Shown: positions 30,128 to 41,069, counted from the first letter of the stretch. The stretch: DNA of 64,000 nt from Peribacillus glennii (GCF_003429105.1 NZ_QVTD01000006.1:62001-126000); one strand, 5' to 3'. Numbers and translations: made by a program. The notes: generated by a model not told the origin, from the sequence alone.

Positions 30128-31105
30128 TTATAACCACACCTCTAAATAGATTCCGAGAATTGCACAAAGCAGGCCGACCGACCAGAAAGTCACGACGACT
30201 CTCCATTCGGACCAGCCGACAAGCTCATAATGGTGATGCAATGGGCTCATCTTGAAGATCCGCTTTCCGGTCATTTTAAAGGATGCGACCTGAAGGATGA
30301 CAGAAAGGGTTTCAATAACAAATACAAGCCCGATAATGACCAGCAGCAATTCAAGCTTCGTAAGAAGCGCCACCGTTGCGATCGCCCCTCCCAGTGCAAG
30401 GGAGCCTGTATCTCCCATAAAAACCTTGGCTGGGTGTGCATTAAAAACCAAAAAGCCTAGTACCGCGCCTACCACGGCTACAGAAAAAATCGCGATGTCA
30501 TAATGTGACTGGTTCCACGCAAGAACGGCATAGGCACCAAAAGCGATGGCGGACGTTCCCGACACAAGCCCGTCCAATCCATCCGTCAGATTTACGGCAT
30601 TCGAAAAGCCGACCAGCCAGAAAATAATGATGAAAACATAAAACCAGCCTAAATTGAATGACAAATCGGTACCCGGTATCGAAATATCCGGCACGAAATT
30701 ATCCGTCTGCCTGTATACGAAATAGAAAACGACCGCTATAATGACTTGCCCCATCAATTTCTGGCGTGAGGTCAATCCCAGGTTTCGTTTCATCACTACT
30801 TTAATAAAGTCATCAAGGAATCCCAACAGCCCAAAGCCCAGTGTCACAAAAAGCAGCAGCCAGGTTTTTACGGACGGTTCGGAAAACTTGAATGTCATCA
30901 CAAGCGTAGCCGCCGTTAGTGAAAGCAGAATGACGATCCCGCCCATAGTTGGCGTGCCAGTTTTCTTCTGGTGCGACTGGGGGCCTTCCTCACGGATGCT
31001 TTGTCCAAATTTCAGTCTTCTCAGGAATGGTATAAACAAAGGAGAGAGAAGAACCGTTATTAAAAACCCCATCAATATTGTATAAAAAATCACTTGTTCC
31101 AGCAT
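30128..31105 (-). CDS. mraY: MraY, phospho-MurNAc-pentapeptide transferase
   Basis: It makes lipid I from UDP-MurNAc-pentapeptide and undecaprenyl phosphate. The 325-residue polytopic protein has the conserved Asp pair in GFLDDFIKV near 95. It also has [18 protein letters not shown] near 170 and the C-terminal [20 protein letters not shown]. It directly abuts murD. Confidence 0.97.
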   Translation of the reverse strand: MLEQVIFYTILMGFLITVLLSPLFIPFLRRLKFGQSIREEGPQSHQKKTGTPTMGGIVILLSLTAATLVMTFKFSEPSVKTWLLLFVTLGFGLLGFLDDFIKVVMKRNLGLTSRQKLMGQVIIAVVFYFVYRQTDNFVPDISIPGTDLSFNLGWFYVFIIIFWLVGFSNAVNLTDGLDGLVSGTSAIAFGAYAVLAWNQSHYDIAIFSVAVVGAVLGFLVFNAHPAKVFMGDTGSLALGGAIATVALLTKLELLLVIIGLVFVIETLSVILQVASFKMTGKRIFKMSPLHHHYELVGWSEWRVVVTFWSVGLLCAILGIYLEVWL

Positions 31106-31261
31106 GCCCTAATTCCTCATTCCTAGCACAATTAAAATATTGATACGTTCGGTGCTCATTTTATCACTTTCATGATATGTTACAGATGTTTTTTTAAGAA
31201 TGCAATTGTTATATTTGACCTGAAAAACATTGCCGCGAAATTAAAAGAAAAATGAAAGCTT

Positions 31262-32737
31262 TTATCCAAACCTTAATGCGATCGCTTCTTTTGCGGCAAC
31301 CCGGTCATCAAAATCAAGAATCTTATCGCCGATAATTTGATAGGTTTCATGGCCTTTACCCGCAATCAGGATCACATCGCCTGCGGTGGCTTTTGAAACG
31401 GCGTAACCAATCGCATCTTTACGGTCAGGGATCACCTGGTATGTTTTGCCTGCGGCACCCGCTTCCATATCCTTCAGAATTGCTGCAGGGTCCTCGCTTC
31501 TCGGATTATCAGAAGTGAATATGGGATCAGTTGCCAGATCACACGCGATTCGGGCCATGATCGGCCTTTTGCTTTTGTCCCTGTCCCCTCCGCACCCAAT
31601 AACCACGAAAATCTTCTTTCTGGCGAATTCACTAACCGTCCGCAATACATTTTCCAGGCTGTCCGGTGTATGGGCATAGTCAACGATCACAGAGAAATCC
31701 TGCCCGGCATTGACCAGCTCGAAACGTCCAGATACGCCTTCAACATCTTCGATCGAAGCAATGATTTCATCGAGCGCTATACCTGCGCACAGGGAAGCGG
31801 CGATGGCTGCCAGGACATTATAAACGCTGAATTTACCTGCCAGCTTCAGGGTCACTCTTCTTAGCCCTTGTGGTGTCTCAAGGGTGAATTCTGTACCTTT
31901 TGCAGTAATGGAAATATCCCTGGCACGTAAATCCGCCGGCCTGTCAATTCCATATGTCAGTATGTGGGCAGCCGTCCACTTGATGAAATCCTCGGAAGCT
32001 TCATCATCCGCATTTAAAATGGCAAATTTCGGCCGGTTTTGTAAAAAGGCATTGCCAAGCTGTGAAAAAAACAAGGATTTGGCATGCTTATACCTTTCCA
32101 TTGTTCCATGAAAATCCAGATGGTCCTGGGTCAGGTTCGTAAATACGGCGATATCAAAATCACAGCCATGCACCCTGCCCAGCTCCAGCGCATGGGAAGA
32201 CACTTCCATCACAGCCGTATCGACATCATTTTCACACATTTCATGAAATGCCTTTTGCAAAGTTATGCTATCGGGAGTGGTATTCTTCGTATTATACGTT
32301 TTGTCCCCGATTTTGGTAAACATCGTGCCAATAAGTCCTGTTTTTTCGCCTGCATCCCGGAAGATTCTTTCAATTAAATGGCTGGTTGTTGTCTTGCCGT
32401 TGGTTCCGGTGATGCCGATCAAACGCAGGGCTTGTGTGGGATGGCCATAAAAAGCATCTGCCAGCACAGCCATTGCCCGCTGGGTGTCTTTCACCACTAC
32501 GACCGGCACCGTAAGAGGCAACGGCTTCTCTGCCAAAACGGCGACGGCACCGGCCTTGACTGCTTGATCCGCAAAATCATGGCCATCCACCGTATATCCT
32601 TTTATGCATATAAACAAACTCCCCGGGACCACTTTCCGGGTATCATGTTCAATGCTTGCAATGTCTGGATTTTCTCCTTCAAATTTTGTCAATGAGTGCA
32701 AATTGGACAATAAAGTATGCAGTTTCAAATTTTCCAT
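31262..32737 (-). CDS. murE: UDP-MurNAc-tripeptide ligase, meso-DAP adding
   Basis: It adds the third peptide residue to the wall precursor. The 491-residue Mur ligase has the ATP loop [15 protein letters not shown] near 105. The specificity motif [10 protein letters not shown] near 400 indicates meso-diaminopimelate rather than lysine. The ATG at 32737 (MENLKLH) is chosen by alignment. A TTG four codons later would give the MKLH start seen in B. subtilis, and the ribosome site does not decide between them. Confidence 0.95.
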   Translation of the reverse strand: MENLKLHTLLSNLHSLTKFEGENPDIASIEHDTRKVVPGSLFICIKGYTVDGHDFADQAVKAGAVAVLAEKPLPLTVPVVVVKDTQRAMAVLADAFYGHPTQALRLIGITGTNGKTTTSHLIERIFRDAGEKTGLIGTMFTKIGDKTYNTKNTTPDSITLQKAFHEMCENDVDTAVMEVSSHALELGRVHGCDFDIAVFTNLTQDHLDFHGTMERYKHAKSLFFSQLGNAFLQNRPKFAILNADDEASEDFIKWTAAHILTYGIDRPADLRARDISITAKGTEFTLETPQGLRRVTLKLAGKFSVYNVLAAIAASLCAGIALDEIIASIEDVEGVSGRFELVNAGQDFSVIVDYAHTPDSLENVLRTVSEFARKKIFVVIGCGGDRDKSKRPIMARIACDLATDPIFTSDNPRSEDPAAILKDMEAGAAGKTYQVIPDRKDAIGYAVSKATAGDVILIAGKGHETYQIIGDKILDFDDRVAAKEAIALRFG

Positions 32738-32882
32738 TCCTCTCAAACCCTCACCCCCCGGCCTCCATATGACCAAGCAGCAGGAAAGTCGTTAAGTGAA
32801 CAAACACAAATTGTATTATATTCGCAAAGCATGATGGTTGTGAATAAGAGATTTATCCCTTTTTAGGCGTCTGATTTCAGAA

Positions 32883-32917
32883 AACAAAGCGGCTGGAATT
32901 TCCCCAGCCGCTTTGTT
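32883..32917. terminator. Strong terminator after spoVD
   Basis: AACAAAGCGGCTGG-loop-CCAGCCGCTTTGTT is a perfect 14-base stem just past the spoVD stop. T-rich flanks are moderate. Confidence 0.82.
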
Positions 32918-32935
32918 CCATCTACTATTTTATAC

Positions 32936-34858
32936 TTAATCTGGATTTTCGCCAAGATATAATCTGATGGTTGATCCTTCTTTCACCTTTACTCCCGGTT
33001 CAGGAGCCTGTTTTAAAACTTTATCACCGTAGCCGGCTATATCGGCCTTCAGCCTTAATTGCTGGGTTTGCAGATCTTTTCTGGTCATGCCCACAAGGTC
33101 AGGCACTTCTACCATAATAGGTTCGCCATACCTTATTTCTTTTTCAATTTGGTCCTTACGCGGCTTCACTTTCATCGCCCGCAATGAATCCTCCATGATT
33201 TTGCCGACGATTGGCGCAGCAACGACACCTCCAAATTGGACAGTCCCTTTTGGATTGTCGACGGCAATATAAACTACGATTTCCGGTTTATCAGCCGGTG
33301 CAAAGCCTATGAATGAGACAATATGATTATTTTCCAGATATCTGCCTCCCTGGGCTTTCTGGGCAGTACCTGTCTTTCCGCCTACACGGTATGATTCAAC
33401 ATAAGCGCCCCTGCCGCTCCCTTTTGCCACTACCGACTCCAAAGCCCCGCGAATCTGCCTGGACGTTTCCTCTGAGATCACTTTTCTCTTCGCCTGAGGA
33501 CTTTTTCTCATGACCACTTCACCCGTCTCTGGGTCCACCAGCTCTTTGGCGATATAAGGCGTATAAAGTGTTCCCCCGTTCACCGCTGCCGAAACTGCGG
33601 CAACCTGCTGGATCGGCGTAACGGATACACCCTGCCCAAATGCCGTTGTTGCATGTTCTACAGGTCCTACCCTGTCCATTTTAAACATAATCCCTTTGCT
33701 TTCTCCTTGCAGGTCAATTCCTGTTTTCTGGCCGAAGCCAAAATTATTGATGTATTTAAAAAGGGTATCTTTTCCTAACCTGTTTCCCAGCTCCACAAAA
33801 CCAGGGTTACAAGAGTTTTCGACGACCTCCAAAAAAGTCTGTGACCCATGTCCGCCCCTTTTCCAGCAATGCAGGGTAGCCCCACCTACCTTCACATGGC
33901 CGCCATCAAAAAAATGGTCATTCAGCAAATCTACCTTCTTTTCTTCGAGGGCCGCGGCTAAAGTAATAATTTTGAAAGTCGATCCAGGCTCATACGTACT
34001 CCATACCGGCAGGTTCCGGTTATAGATTTCCTGGGGCACATTCCGGAAATTCGCAGGATCGAAGGAGGGCCTGCTTGACATTGCCAGCACTTCCCCGTTA
34101 TTTGGATCCATGGCGATTGCGACGATGCCATCCGGATTGTAAGTGGCCTCGGCAATATCCAATTCCCGTTCAATGATCGTTTGTATTTTACTGTCAATCG
34201 TAAGGTTGAGATTCAATCCATTTTTAGGGGGCTTGTAATCATCCGCCATGTTCTTCATCCGCTTTCCCTTGGCATCTGAATAGAACTTTACGTAGCCCCT
34301 TTCTCCCTTAAGCTCTTTATCATAGGACAATTCAATCCCCATAAGGCCCTGGTTGTCGATTCCTGCGAAGCCAAGCACATGGGATAAATAAGAACCGTAT
34401 GGATAATGCCTTTTTGAATCCTCGGCAATGTATACGCCTTTTAACCCCAGTGCTTTAATTTCCTTGGCCTTTTCGTGGGAAATCTTCCTTCCTTTGGAAA
34501 GCCGCGAGCTCATCGCTTGAACAGTTATCTCTTTATATGCTGTCTCTTTTGGCATGTCCAGTATATCTGCCAGTTTTTCCGCCGTTTTGGCCGGGTTTTC
34601 TACCTGGCGGGGAATCACGTACACAGTCGGCGCGGATATATTTGTGGCAAGAGGTACATTATTCCGGTCAAGTATCTCTCCGCGCTTCGGCTCAAATGGA
34701 ATATTCCGGCTCCATGAATCCTTTGCCTGACCGGTAAGCCAATTGCCCAGGTAAAATTGGACAATCCCCAACCGGATATCAATAACAAGAAAGATGATCA
34801 ATCCCACCAATAAAGCGATCGACAGTCTTTTGCGGACCGTAACATTAGAAACACGCAA
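32936..34858 (-). CDS. spoVD: SpoVD, sporulation-specific class B penicillin-binding protein
   Basis: It is the transpeptidase for spore cortex that partners SpoVE. The 640-residue protein has an N-terminal membrane segment (about 12-32) and a dimerisation domain. The transpeptidase serine is in YEPGSTFKIITLAAA near 295, and KTGTAQKA near 500 is the KTG motif. One C-terminal PASTA domain ends the protein (about 575-640). The start is TTG at 34858 behind GGAGGTG. A single PASTA and the position after pbpB fit SpoVD rather than PBP2B. Confidence 0.95.
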   Translation of the reverse strand: MRVSNVTVRKRLSIALLVGLIIFLVIDIRLGIVQFYLGNWLTGQAKDSWSRNIPFEPKRGEILDRNNVPLATNISAPTVYVIPRQVENPAKTAEKLADILDMPKETAYKEITVQAMSSRLSKGRKISHEKAKEIKALGLKGVYIAEDSKRHYPYGSYLSHVLGFAGIDNQGLMGIELSYDKELKGERGYVKFYSDAKGKRMKNMADDYKPPKNGLNLNLTIDSKIQTIIERELDIAEATYNPDGIVAIAMDPNNGEVLAMSSRPSFDPANFRNVPQEIYNRNLPVWSTYEPGSTFKIITLAAALEEKKVDLLNDHFFDGGHVKVGGATLHCWKRGGHGSQTFLEVVENSCNPGFVELGNRLGKDTLFKYINNFGFGQKTGIDLQGESKGIMFKMDRVGPVEHATTAFGQGVSVTPIQQVAAVSAAVNGGTLYTPYIAKELVDPETGEVVMRKSPQAKRKVISEETSRQIRGALESVVAKGSGRGAYVESYRVGGKTGTAQKAQGGRYLENNHIVSFIGFAPADKPEIVVYIAVDNPKGTVQFGGVVAAPIVGKIMEDSLRAMKVKPRKDQIEKEIRYGEPIMVEVPDLVGMTRKDLQTQQLRLKADIAGYGDKVLKQAPEPGVKVKEGSTIRLYLGENPD

Positions 34859-34959
34859 AAAAAGTGCACCTCCATTTTAGGCTTGTTCAACTATATGCTT
34901 GTACAAACAAGACTAGAACGGACAAGATATCTAAACGCACTCTACTAGCCTTTTTATAA

Positions 34960-34992
34960 ATAAAGAGGCTGACTTTACCAGTCAGCCTCTTT
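34960..34992. terminator. Terminator after pbpB
   Basis: AAAGAGGCTGACT-loop-AGTCAGCCTCTTT is a perfect stem past the pbpB stop. Its arms match the ends of repeat family 3. Confidence 0.88.
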
Positions 34993-35005
34993 CAAATTCC
35001 GTTAT

Positions 35006-37192
35006 CTAATCATAGACCTCTTCTTTTTTCTCCGTTTTCTTCGATAAATCTTCCGGTTTTTTCAGTTCGACGATACAGTACTCGCCCTGTTTGATAACGC
35101 TCCCCGGTTTCAAGTTTTGCTTAGCGACATAACCGCTGCCAGCGGTATTCAAGTCCAGCCTTGCAACACTGGCAGCCTTCATGACATCCCTTAGAGACCA
35201 GCCCAGCATATTTGGGGCGGTCATTTCGCCATCAGTTTTAATGATGACCTTTTCACCTTCAAGAAGGATGCTGCCAGCTTTAGGAGCCTGGTCAGCAACT
35301 GTGCCGCCTTTGCCGATCGTAATTGCTTCGTATCCGGCTTTTCTTAATTGGGCAACTGCCTCTGCTGCCGACCGCCCCGTAAAGTCGCTTATTTGGTCAA
35401 TATCAGGCTTTTTGAGATTTGATGGCTTTATGTTCAAGTACTGCAGACTGCTTTTCATGACAGGGTTAAAGATTTCCGATAACGGATCAGCCCCAACCTC
35501 TGCCCCTTCGAGCTTCGGCTGTTTCACCGCCACATACATGACTAATTGCGGGTCATCCTTTGGAGCCATGCCCAAAAAGGAAAAAACATAGTTGTTAAAT
35601 CCTGTCAAGTACTGGCCTCCCGGGCCGGCGAGCTGGGCCGTACCGGTTTTTCCCGCAACTTCATACCCATCTATTTTATACTTTTTCCCTGTACCTTTTT
35701 TAGCTGTGATTACCGTGCCTAAATAGTTCCTGACTTTTTTGGCTGTCTCAGCTGAAATTGGTTGCCCCGCAGCGACAGGTTTGGTTTTTTTGATGATTTT
35801 CTTATGATTTGGTTCCCTGATTTCCTTTATGACATACGGCTTCATCATCTTCCCGTCTCCTGCAATGGCAGATGCTGCCTGAATTTGCTGGATCGGGGTG
35901 ACGGTCATTCCCTGGCCGAAAGAAGCAGTTACTTTTTCAATTTTGTATTTATATTTGATTTTTCCGGTAATTTCATTGGGCAGATCGATGCCGGTTGGCT
36001 TTTCAAAACCAAACTTCGTCAGGTATTCCCTGAAATTATCAGGACCAAGATGATCCATAGCGAGAGTGGCAAAGCCAACATTTGATGAGCGTTGAACCCC
36101 TTCAAGGAAAGTTATTCGTTTTCCGCGAGGGATTCCGCTATGGTCATTGATTCCCCTTGTGCCCGGCACATTATATGAACCGGTAACAAAGGTCGCGTCC
36201 GGATTGAATTTCCCCTCTTCCACCGCCGCTGCAAGCGTAAATGATTTCATCGTCGAACCCGGTTCAAACGTTTCTTCGATTGCCAGATTGCGCCACGTTT
36301 CCGTCAATCCTTCCTTCGTTTGGGGATGGAAGGTCGGCCTTTGTGCCATTGCAGCGATCTCTCCGGTTTTCGGGTTGGATACAATCGCGATGATTTCTTT
36401 TGGTTCGTACTTTTTCTGCACTTTAGTGACTGAATCCTCCAGAAAGGTCTGGATTTTCTTATCGATTGTTAATGTAACATCCTTCCCGTTTTTTGGAGGC
36501 GTAACAGATTCTTCTTTACCAGGAAGCAGTATCCCCCATGAATCGCTGTCGTAAGTCACCTTGCCGTCCTTTTCTTTTAAGTAACTGTTCAAATAGCGTT
36601 CAATACCCAGCTTGCCGATTACTTGTTCCTCATTCTTGCTGTCTCTTTCTACATAGCCAATTAAATGGGAGGCAAATACGCCGTTTGGATAAAAGCGCTT
36701 CGTATCTCGCAGAAAAGTAATTCCTGGAATATTCAGCTTCTCAATCTTTTTTTTCACTTCATGGGACAGATCTCTTCCAGCTGTCCCGAACTCAACCTGG
36801 AATGCCCCCTTTTTCGAGAGCCGGGCATAGATTTCCTGTTCGTCCATTTTCAGGTATTGTGCCAGCTGTTTTGCTGTTTTTTCAGGATTCACAACATGCT
36901 TGGGGTTTTTCGGATCTGTCGTCACGGATGCATCCAAAATCGCGATAATAGAATAGGAAGAAGTATCCTCCGCTATTTTTTCCCCTTTGGCATCATAAAT
37001 CGTGCCTCGCTCCGCTTCTATCGTATGCTGTTTTTTGTATTTTTTCTCAAGATTGGCAGCCAGCACTTCCCCTCCTGCCGTTCCGCTAATCTGTATATAA
37101 AGAAAACGACCAATCAATACAAAAAAGAGCAGGCCGAAAATTAGAAATAATCCCGCTGCTCCCGCCTTCATATTTTTTTGTTTTTTCTTCAT
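35006..37192 (-). CDS. pbpB: Penicillin-binding protein 2B (septal transpeptidase)
   Basis: It is the essential septal class B PBP that cross-links peptidoglycan during division. The 728-residue protein has a membrane segment (about 10-32), a dimerisation domain, and the active serine in FEPGSTMKSFTLAAA near 310. Its KTG motif is in AGKTGTAQLAG near 520. Two C-terminal PASTA domains follow, with a charged tail. The ATG overlaps the ftsL stop by one base (TAATG). Confidence 0.96.
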   Translation of the reverse strand: MKKKQKNMKAGAAGLFLIFGLLFFVLIGRFLYIQISGTAGGEVLAANLEKKYKKQHTIEAERGTIYDAKGEKIAEDTSSYSIIAILDASVTTDPKNPKHVVNPEKTAKQLAQYLKMDEQEIYARLSKKGAFQVEFGTAGRDLSHEVKKKIEKLNIPGITFLRDTKRFYPNGVFASHLIGYVERDSKNEEQVIGKLGIERYLNSYLKEKDGKVTYDSDSWGILLPGKEESVTPPKNGKDVTLTIDKKIQTFLEDSVTKVQKKYEPKEIIAIVSNPKTGEIAAMAQRPTFHPQTKEGLTETWRNLAIEETFEPGSTMKSFTLAAAVEEGKFNPDATFVTGSYNVPGTRGINDHSGIPRGKRITFLEGVQRSSNVGFATLAMDHLGPDNFREYLTKFGFEKPTGIDLPNEITGKIKYKYKIEKVTASFGQGMTVTPIQQIQAASAIAGDGKMMKPYVIKEIREPNHKKIIKKTKPVAAGQPISAETAKKVRNYLGTVITAKKGTGKKYKIDGYEVAGKTGTAQLAGPGGQYLTGFNNYVFSFLGMAPKDDPQLVMYVAVKQPKLEGAEVGADPLSEIFNPVMKSSLQYLNIKPSNLKKPDIDQISDFTGRSAAEAVAQLRKAGYEAITIGKGGTVADQAPKAGSILLEGEKVIIKTDGEMTAPNMLGWSLRDVMKAASVARLDLNTAGSGYVAKQNLKPGSVIKQGEYCIVELKKPEDLSKKTEKKEEVYD

Positions 37193-37545
37193 TATTCCTC
37201 GACAACCTTCACGTTATTTTCATTTAACATCAGGCCGTTTTCTGCAGCCTTTTTCCATATCCGTTCATATGTGCTCAGTTCGCTTACTTCGACCTTTAAG
37301 TCGTTGTTCACCTTTACCTGCTCATCAATCTTTGCTTCTACCTGCTGGATGCTTTTATTCGTTTCATAAATGGCAGTCTGGTTTGACACGATCTTGACGC
37401 CGGCCAGTGCGATAGCGATGGCGAGCGCACAAAGCAGCACGACTTCCCCAAAAGAAATTTTTGCTTTATGGACAATGACCGTTTGGACCGTCCTTTGCTG
37501 TTCTGCTTGCTGCTGTTCCTGGATTTTTTTTGCTATGGAGCTCAA
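37192..37545 (-). CDS. ftsL: Cell division protein FtsL
   Basis: It is a small bitopic divisome protein that binds DivIC and DivIB. It has one membrane segment (VVLLCALAIAIALAGVKIV) followed by an extracellular coiled coil (residues about 55-95). An ATG at 37566 overlaps the rsmH stop. I chose the TTG at 37545 because AAGGGGG lies 8 bases before it and the resulting 117 residues equal the B. subtilis length. Confidence 0.9.
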   Translation of the reverse strand: MSSIAKKIQEQQQAEQQRTVQTVIVHKAKISFGEVVLLCALAIAIALAGVKIVSNQTAIYETNKSIQQVEAKIDEQVKVNNDLKVEVSELSTYERIWKKAAENGLMLNENNVKVVEE

Positions 37546-37558
37546 ACTGGTTTCCCCC

Positions 37559-38503
37559 TTATACATTTTTATCTGTCTTTTCGGCTATCCTTAGCTTCGC
37601 TGACCTGGAGCGGTTGTTCCCTTCCAGCTCTTCTTCACTCGGCAATATCGGCTTTCTTGTTATCAATTTCAAAGCAGGCTGAAATTCCTCAGGGATAACA
37701 GGAAGCCCCGGGGGCAACTGCGGCAAATCGCTGTATTTTTTAAAAACTGATTTACAAATCCGGTCTTCAAGTGAATGGAAGGTAATGACAGAAATCCTTC
37801 CGCCTGGCTTCAAAAGTGAAATGGCCTGTTCCAATGAATCTTCAAAAACTCCTAGCTCGTCATTAACGGCAATGCGGATCGCTTGAAAAACCCTTTTGGC
37901 CGGATGGCCCCCTTTTCTTCTTGCGGGGGCAGGGATGCCCTCCTTAATCAATTCCACCAATTCAGCAGTGGTTTCGATCGGATTCTTTTCCCGCGCGGCC
38001 TCAATTTTCCTGGCGATTTGCTTTGAAAATTTTTCTTCTCCATATCGAAAGAAAATTCTGGTCAAGTCTTCAAAAGGCCACTCATTCACTACGTCGTATG
38101 CGGAAATTCGTGCACTTTGATCCATCCTCATGTCTAACGGCGCATCATGATGATAGCTGAATCCCCGTTCCGGCGTATCCAATTGCGGGGAAGAAACCCC
38201 TAAATCATATAAAACCCCGTCGATTTTATGTACTCCCCTGGTGGCTAATTCTTCTTTAATATGTTTGAAATTGTTCTGTATGAGGGTGAAACGCCCGCCG
38301 AAGCGGCTTAATTTTTCTTCAGCATTTTTTATTGCCGCAATATCCTGGTCAAAGGCATAAAGCTTACCCTCGCCTGAAAGCTGCGATAACAAATATTCGC
38401 TATGGCCAGCCCCTCCAAGCGTACAATCAACATAAACTCCATCTGGCTTGACGTTTAACCCGTCAACCGTTTCCTTCAGCAATACAGTTGTGTGCAAAAA
38501 CAT
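37559..38503 (-). CDS. rsmH: 16S rRNA C1402 N4-methyltransferase RsmH (MraW)
   Basis: It methylates N4 of C1402 in 16S rRNA with SAM. The 314-residue protein has the SAM loop [14 protein letters not shown] near 28, [15 protein letters not shown] near 100, and [13 protein letters not shown] near 250. The start [13 protein letters not shown] matches the family. It is second in the dcw cluster after mraZ. Confidence 0.97.
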   Translation of the reverse strand: MFLHTTVLLKETVDGLNVKPDGVYVDCTLGGAGHSEYLLSQLSGEGKLYAFDQDIAAIKNAEEKLSRFGGRFTLIQNNFKHIKEELATRGVHKIDGVLYDLGVSSPQLDTPERGFSYHHDAPLDMRMDQSARISAYDVVNEWPFEDLTRIFFRYGEEKFSKQIARKIEAAREKNPIETTAELVELIKEGIPAPARRKGGHPAKRVFQAIRIAVNDELGVFEDSLEQAISLLKPGGRISVITFHSLEDRICKSVFKKYSDLPQLPPGLPVIPEEFQPALKLITRKPILPSEEELEGNNRSRSAKLRIAEKTDKNV

Positions 38504-38563
38504 GTGAACATCCTTCCAATCGATAGTCTGAATTGGATTCTCCCTCCGTTGTATACGCCATGC

Positions 38564-38995
38564 CTATATGTCAAAGCCAATCATATTTTCGGCAATCTCG
38601 GCGAAAGAATCTTCTGAGGTTGAAAAATAGTCTTCCCAAAGGGACTTGCTCCAAATCTCAATTCGATTGGAAACCCCGAGCACGACGCATTCTTTTTCGA
38701 GCTTTGCATAGGAAGTGAGCGGAGTGGGGATATTGATTCTTCCTTGCTTGTCCAATTCGCATTCGGTCGCTCCTGAAAAGAAGAAGCGTGTAAAAGCGCG
38801 GGCATCCTTCTTAGTCAAAGGGAGGGCCTTCAGTTTTTCTTCAAGCTGTCTCCATTCGTCCATCGGGTAGCCAAATAAACATTGATCAAGTCCCCTGGTA
38901 AGAACAAATTCTTCACCAAGATTGTCCCGGAACTTTGCCGGTACAATCAAGCGGCCCTTATTATCAATGTTATGATGGTACTCACCCATGAACAT
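38564..38995 (-). CDS. mraZ: MraZ transcriptional regulator
   Basis: It is a DNA-binding repressor of the dcw operon with two AbrB-like half domains in 143 residues. It starts [20 protein letters not shown], as in B. subtilis. The second half-repeat [16 protein letters not shown] lies near residue 75. I chose the ATG at 38995, the conserved start, preceded by GGGGGT. Its likely operator lies just upstream. Confidence 0.96.
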   Translation of the reverse strand: MFMGEYHHNIDNKGRLIVPAKFRDNLGEEFVLTRGLDQCLFGYPMDEWRQLEEKLKALPLTKKDARAFTRFFFSGATECELDKQGRINIPTPLTSYAKLEKECVVLGVSNRIEIWSKSLWEDYFSTSEDSFAEIAENMIGFDI

Positions 38996-39025
38996 ACCCG
39001 CTACCCCCACATTCTATTTCAAATG

Positions 39026-39050
39026 TACCACAATCCCCCACTTTCCTCCA
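39026..39050 (-). promoter_or_regulatory. Probable MraZ operator (three TGGNN boxes)
   Basis: On the minus strand TGGAG, TGGGG and TGGTA begin every 10 bases, with 5-base spacers (39050-39026), about 30 bases before mraZ. MraZ is known to bind direct TGGG-type repeats with 5-base spacers upstream of its own gene. Confidence 0.7.
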
Positions 39051-39225
39051 CTAATTTTTACATTCTCTGCCTAGAAAGGTTTTCCTGCCTTTACATGTTT
39101 TTTAAAAGGGAAATTCGTTATCCAAAAAAAGACAAATATAACACGTGGAAATAAGAATTACATACGTTTTCCAGTTATTATGGCAAAAGCCATCGATTTA
39201 AAAAGCGCAATTGCTTTGTATTATA

Positions 39226-39275
39226 GCAACGTCGACTACCCACTGCCACATACTGTGGAAGTCCGATTGGCGAGC
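39226..39275 (+). repeat. Dispersed repeat, family 1 (mraZ-bshC gap)
   Basis: CAACGTCGACTACCC then GCCACATACTGTGGAAGTCC share the hairpin CCACA-TAC-TGTGG and the GGAAGTCCGA ending with copies at 23809-23853 and in the pyrP leader. The 442-base gap 38996-39437 also holds the MraZ boxes, a family 2 copy and the bshC terminator. Confidence 0.65.
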
Positions 39276-39338
39276 CATCTTCTTGGGGGATACTCGGCGG
39301 AACCAGTGCACGCACGATGAGGTCATACAGAAAGCCAT

Positions 39339-39373
39339 AAGGCCGCGGCGCGCTTAATCTGTTTCTGCTTTAT
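39339..39373 (+). repeat. Dispersed repeat, family 2 (upstream of mraZ)
   Basis: AAGGCCGCGGCGCGCTTAAT then CTGTTTCTGCTTTAT aligns to the copies at 20695, 47611 and 49749, with several differences. Confidence 0.6.
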
Positions 39374-39407
39374 GCAGATAGCAAAGAGTGATACTTGCCT
39401 TTTGGCC

Positions 39408-39435
39408 AAAAAAACCCGCCGATTGGCGGGTTTTC
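39408..39435 (-). terminator. Terminator after bshC
   Basis: AAAACCCGCC-GATT-GGCGGGTTTT forms a perfect stem directly after the bshC stop, with an A/T run suited to the minus-strand transcript. Confidence 0.92.
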
Positions 39436-39437
39436 TA

Positions 39438-41069
39438 TCAAAGGCATATTACTTTGTGGGTATTATCAAATTCATAATCAAGCTCCATGAAATCATCAAT
39501 GAATTCCGGTCCATATTTATTAAGATAGTAAAAGATGTTCCAGATCCGTTCCTGCGGGGAACCAATCGGAAATAGAGAGGTTTCTACCCTATTAAACTTT
39601 CTCAGTATTACGGAATGCTTATCCATTGTGCTTTTGACGATTTTGCCGTGGATAAAATCAAGCTGCCCTATCAGCAAATCACGGTTCTTTGCCAGCATCG
39701 GCCCTAGTCCCCTGTCAAGCTCCATCGCCTTTTCCGAAATAAGCCGATGCTTTTCTGTTAACAAAAGCTTCGTTTCATTGAACAGATTTTCAACATGGTC
39801 ATCCTTTACAGATTCGAGAAACAATTTTTGTTCTTCTCTTGTACCCGCTGCCAGTACGTTCCCAAGTTCAAGGCCGGTTTCAGCCAGATCGGTTGCAATG
39901 CCGCGCTCCAAAATGGTGATGTTTAACCTGGGAATGATCGGGGGCATCTTCATGCCAAATTGTTCAAAGGCTTGCTTTAATTCTGCCCAATAAGCGATTT
40001 CCCCGGGACCCGAAATGAACGCGAGCACCGGAAAGAGCATTTCTTGCATGATTGGCCTTGTCACAACATTATTGCTTAAGTTCTCTGGCCGTTTTTCCGC
40101 CACATCTATCAGGTCTTCCTCCGTAAATGACAGTTCCCCATTTTTCGCCACAAATGAGGAGTCCGACCGTTCAAGCAGCGTCCGTTCCTTCTTTTTGCGG
40201 TCATAATAGAACAGGTTTGCAGCGTTTTGCTCCATTTCTATTGTACGCTTGTATCCATTTTCCTGTATTAATGTTTGTTGTGTCAGAACGGAATCCGTTA
40301 TTTTCCCGCTCTTTTCGATGAGTTCCTTAAAGTAACCGGACTCGATTTTCCGGAGAGCGGGATCCCCTGCATCCATGAGCAGCAGCCCGTACTTATGGAA
40401 CCATTCATTCATCAGGGCTGCAAAAAAGCCGGCAAATGTTTCACCTTTTTCAAGAATGGCCCGGACATTTTTCAATATATCATTAGTAAAGGCGCTTTCC
40501 CCATATGATTCCAAGATCTCCTCAATCCATGACATCGCCGTACCGGCATCTAATTCCATGTCGGTGATCATCGTCTTAAAAGGGTGGTATAACGGATAGG
40601 ATTTTTTTTCGGGATGCCCGTCTTTCATCACATACACATGATTTACCTCTGCTAAATCATGGTCTTCGCCGGCAATCCAAAATACCGGGATCACTCTCTT
40701 GCCGAGGGACTTTTCCTGTTCTTCGGCTAACTTTATGATCGATATCACTTTATGTATGGTATATAAAGGGCCGGACAATAGTCCTGCTTGCTGCCCGCCG
40801 ATGACGACCACCGAATCCGCTTTTCTTAAAGCTTTTATATTCTTTTGCACGATCGGCGCAGCCATGCTGAACCTCGACATATACTGCTGTATGTAATCCG
40901 CCAATTCATCACGTAAAAAAGAACGAGTCATAAGCTCCTTGTATCTTTCTTGGAAAAGGCCGGGTTTTGACAAGTCATAATGAAAATATTCCTCCGCTTG
41001 CAGATTTCCCTGAAGATAATCAGAAGCGAACTTGTTTAAAGATGGCAATTCGAGATTTTTAATCTCCAT
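39438..41069 (-). CDS. bshC: Bacillithiol biosynthesis cysteine ligase BshC
   Basis: It is the last enzyme of bacillithiol synthesis, thought to add cysteine to GlcN-malate. The 543-residue protein starts MEIKNLELPSLNKFASDYLQ. It has the Rossmann-like DSVVVIGGQQAGLLSGPLYT near residue 90 and FWIAGEDHDLAEVNHVY near 130, both typical of the BshC (YllA) family. A coiled-coil stretch lies in the C-terminal third. It sits just before mraZ as in B. subtilis. Confidence 0.95.
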   Translation of the reverse strand: MEIKNLELPSLNKFASDYLQGNLQAEEYFHYDLSKPGLFQERYKELMTRSFLRDELADYIQQYMSRFSMAAPIVQKNIKALRKADSVVVIGGQQAGLLSGPLYTIHKVISIIKLAEEQEKSLGKRVIPVFWIAGEDHDLAEVNHVYVMKDGHPEKKSYPLYHPFKTMITDMELDAGTAMSWIEEILESYGESAFTNDILKNVRAILEKGETFAGFFAALMNEWFHKYGLLLMDAGDPALRKIESGYFKELIEKSGKITDSVLTQQTLIQENGYKRTIEMEQNAANLFYYDRKKKERTLLERSDSSFVAKNGELSFTEEDLIDVAEKRPENLSNNVVTRPIMQEMLFPVLAFISGPGEIAYWAELKQAFEQFGMKMPPIIPRLNITILERGIATDLAETGLELGNVLAAGTREEQKLFLESVKDDHVENLFNETKLLLTEKHRLISEKAMELDRGLGPMLAKNRDLLIGQLDFIHGKIVKSTMDKHSVILRKFNRVETSLFPIGSPQERIWNIFYYLNKYGPEFIDDFMELDYEFDNTHKVICL

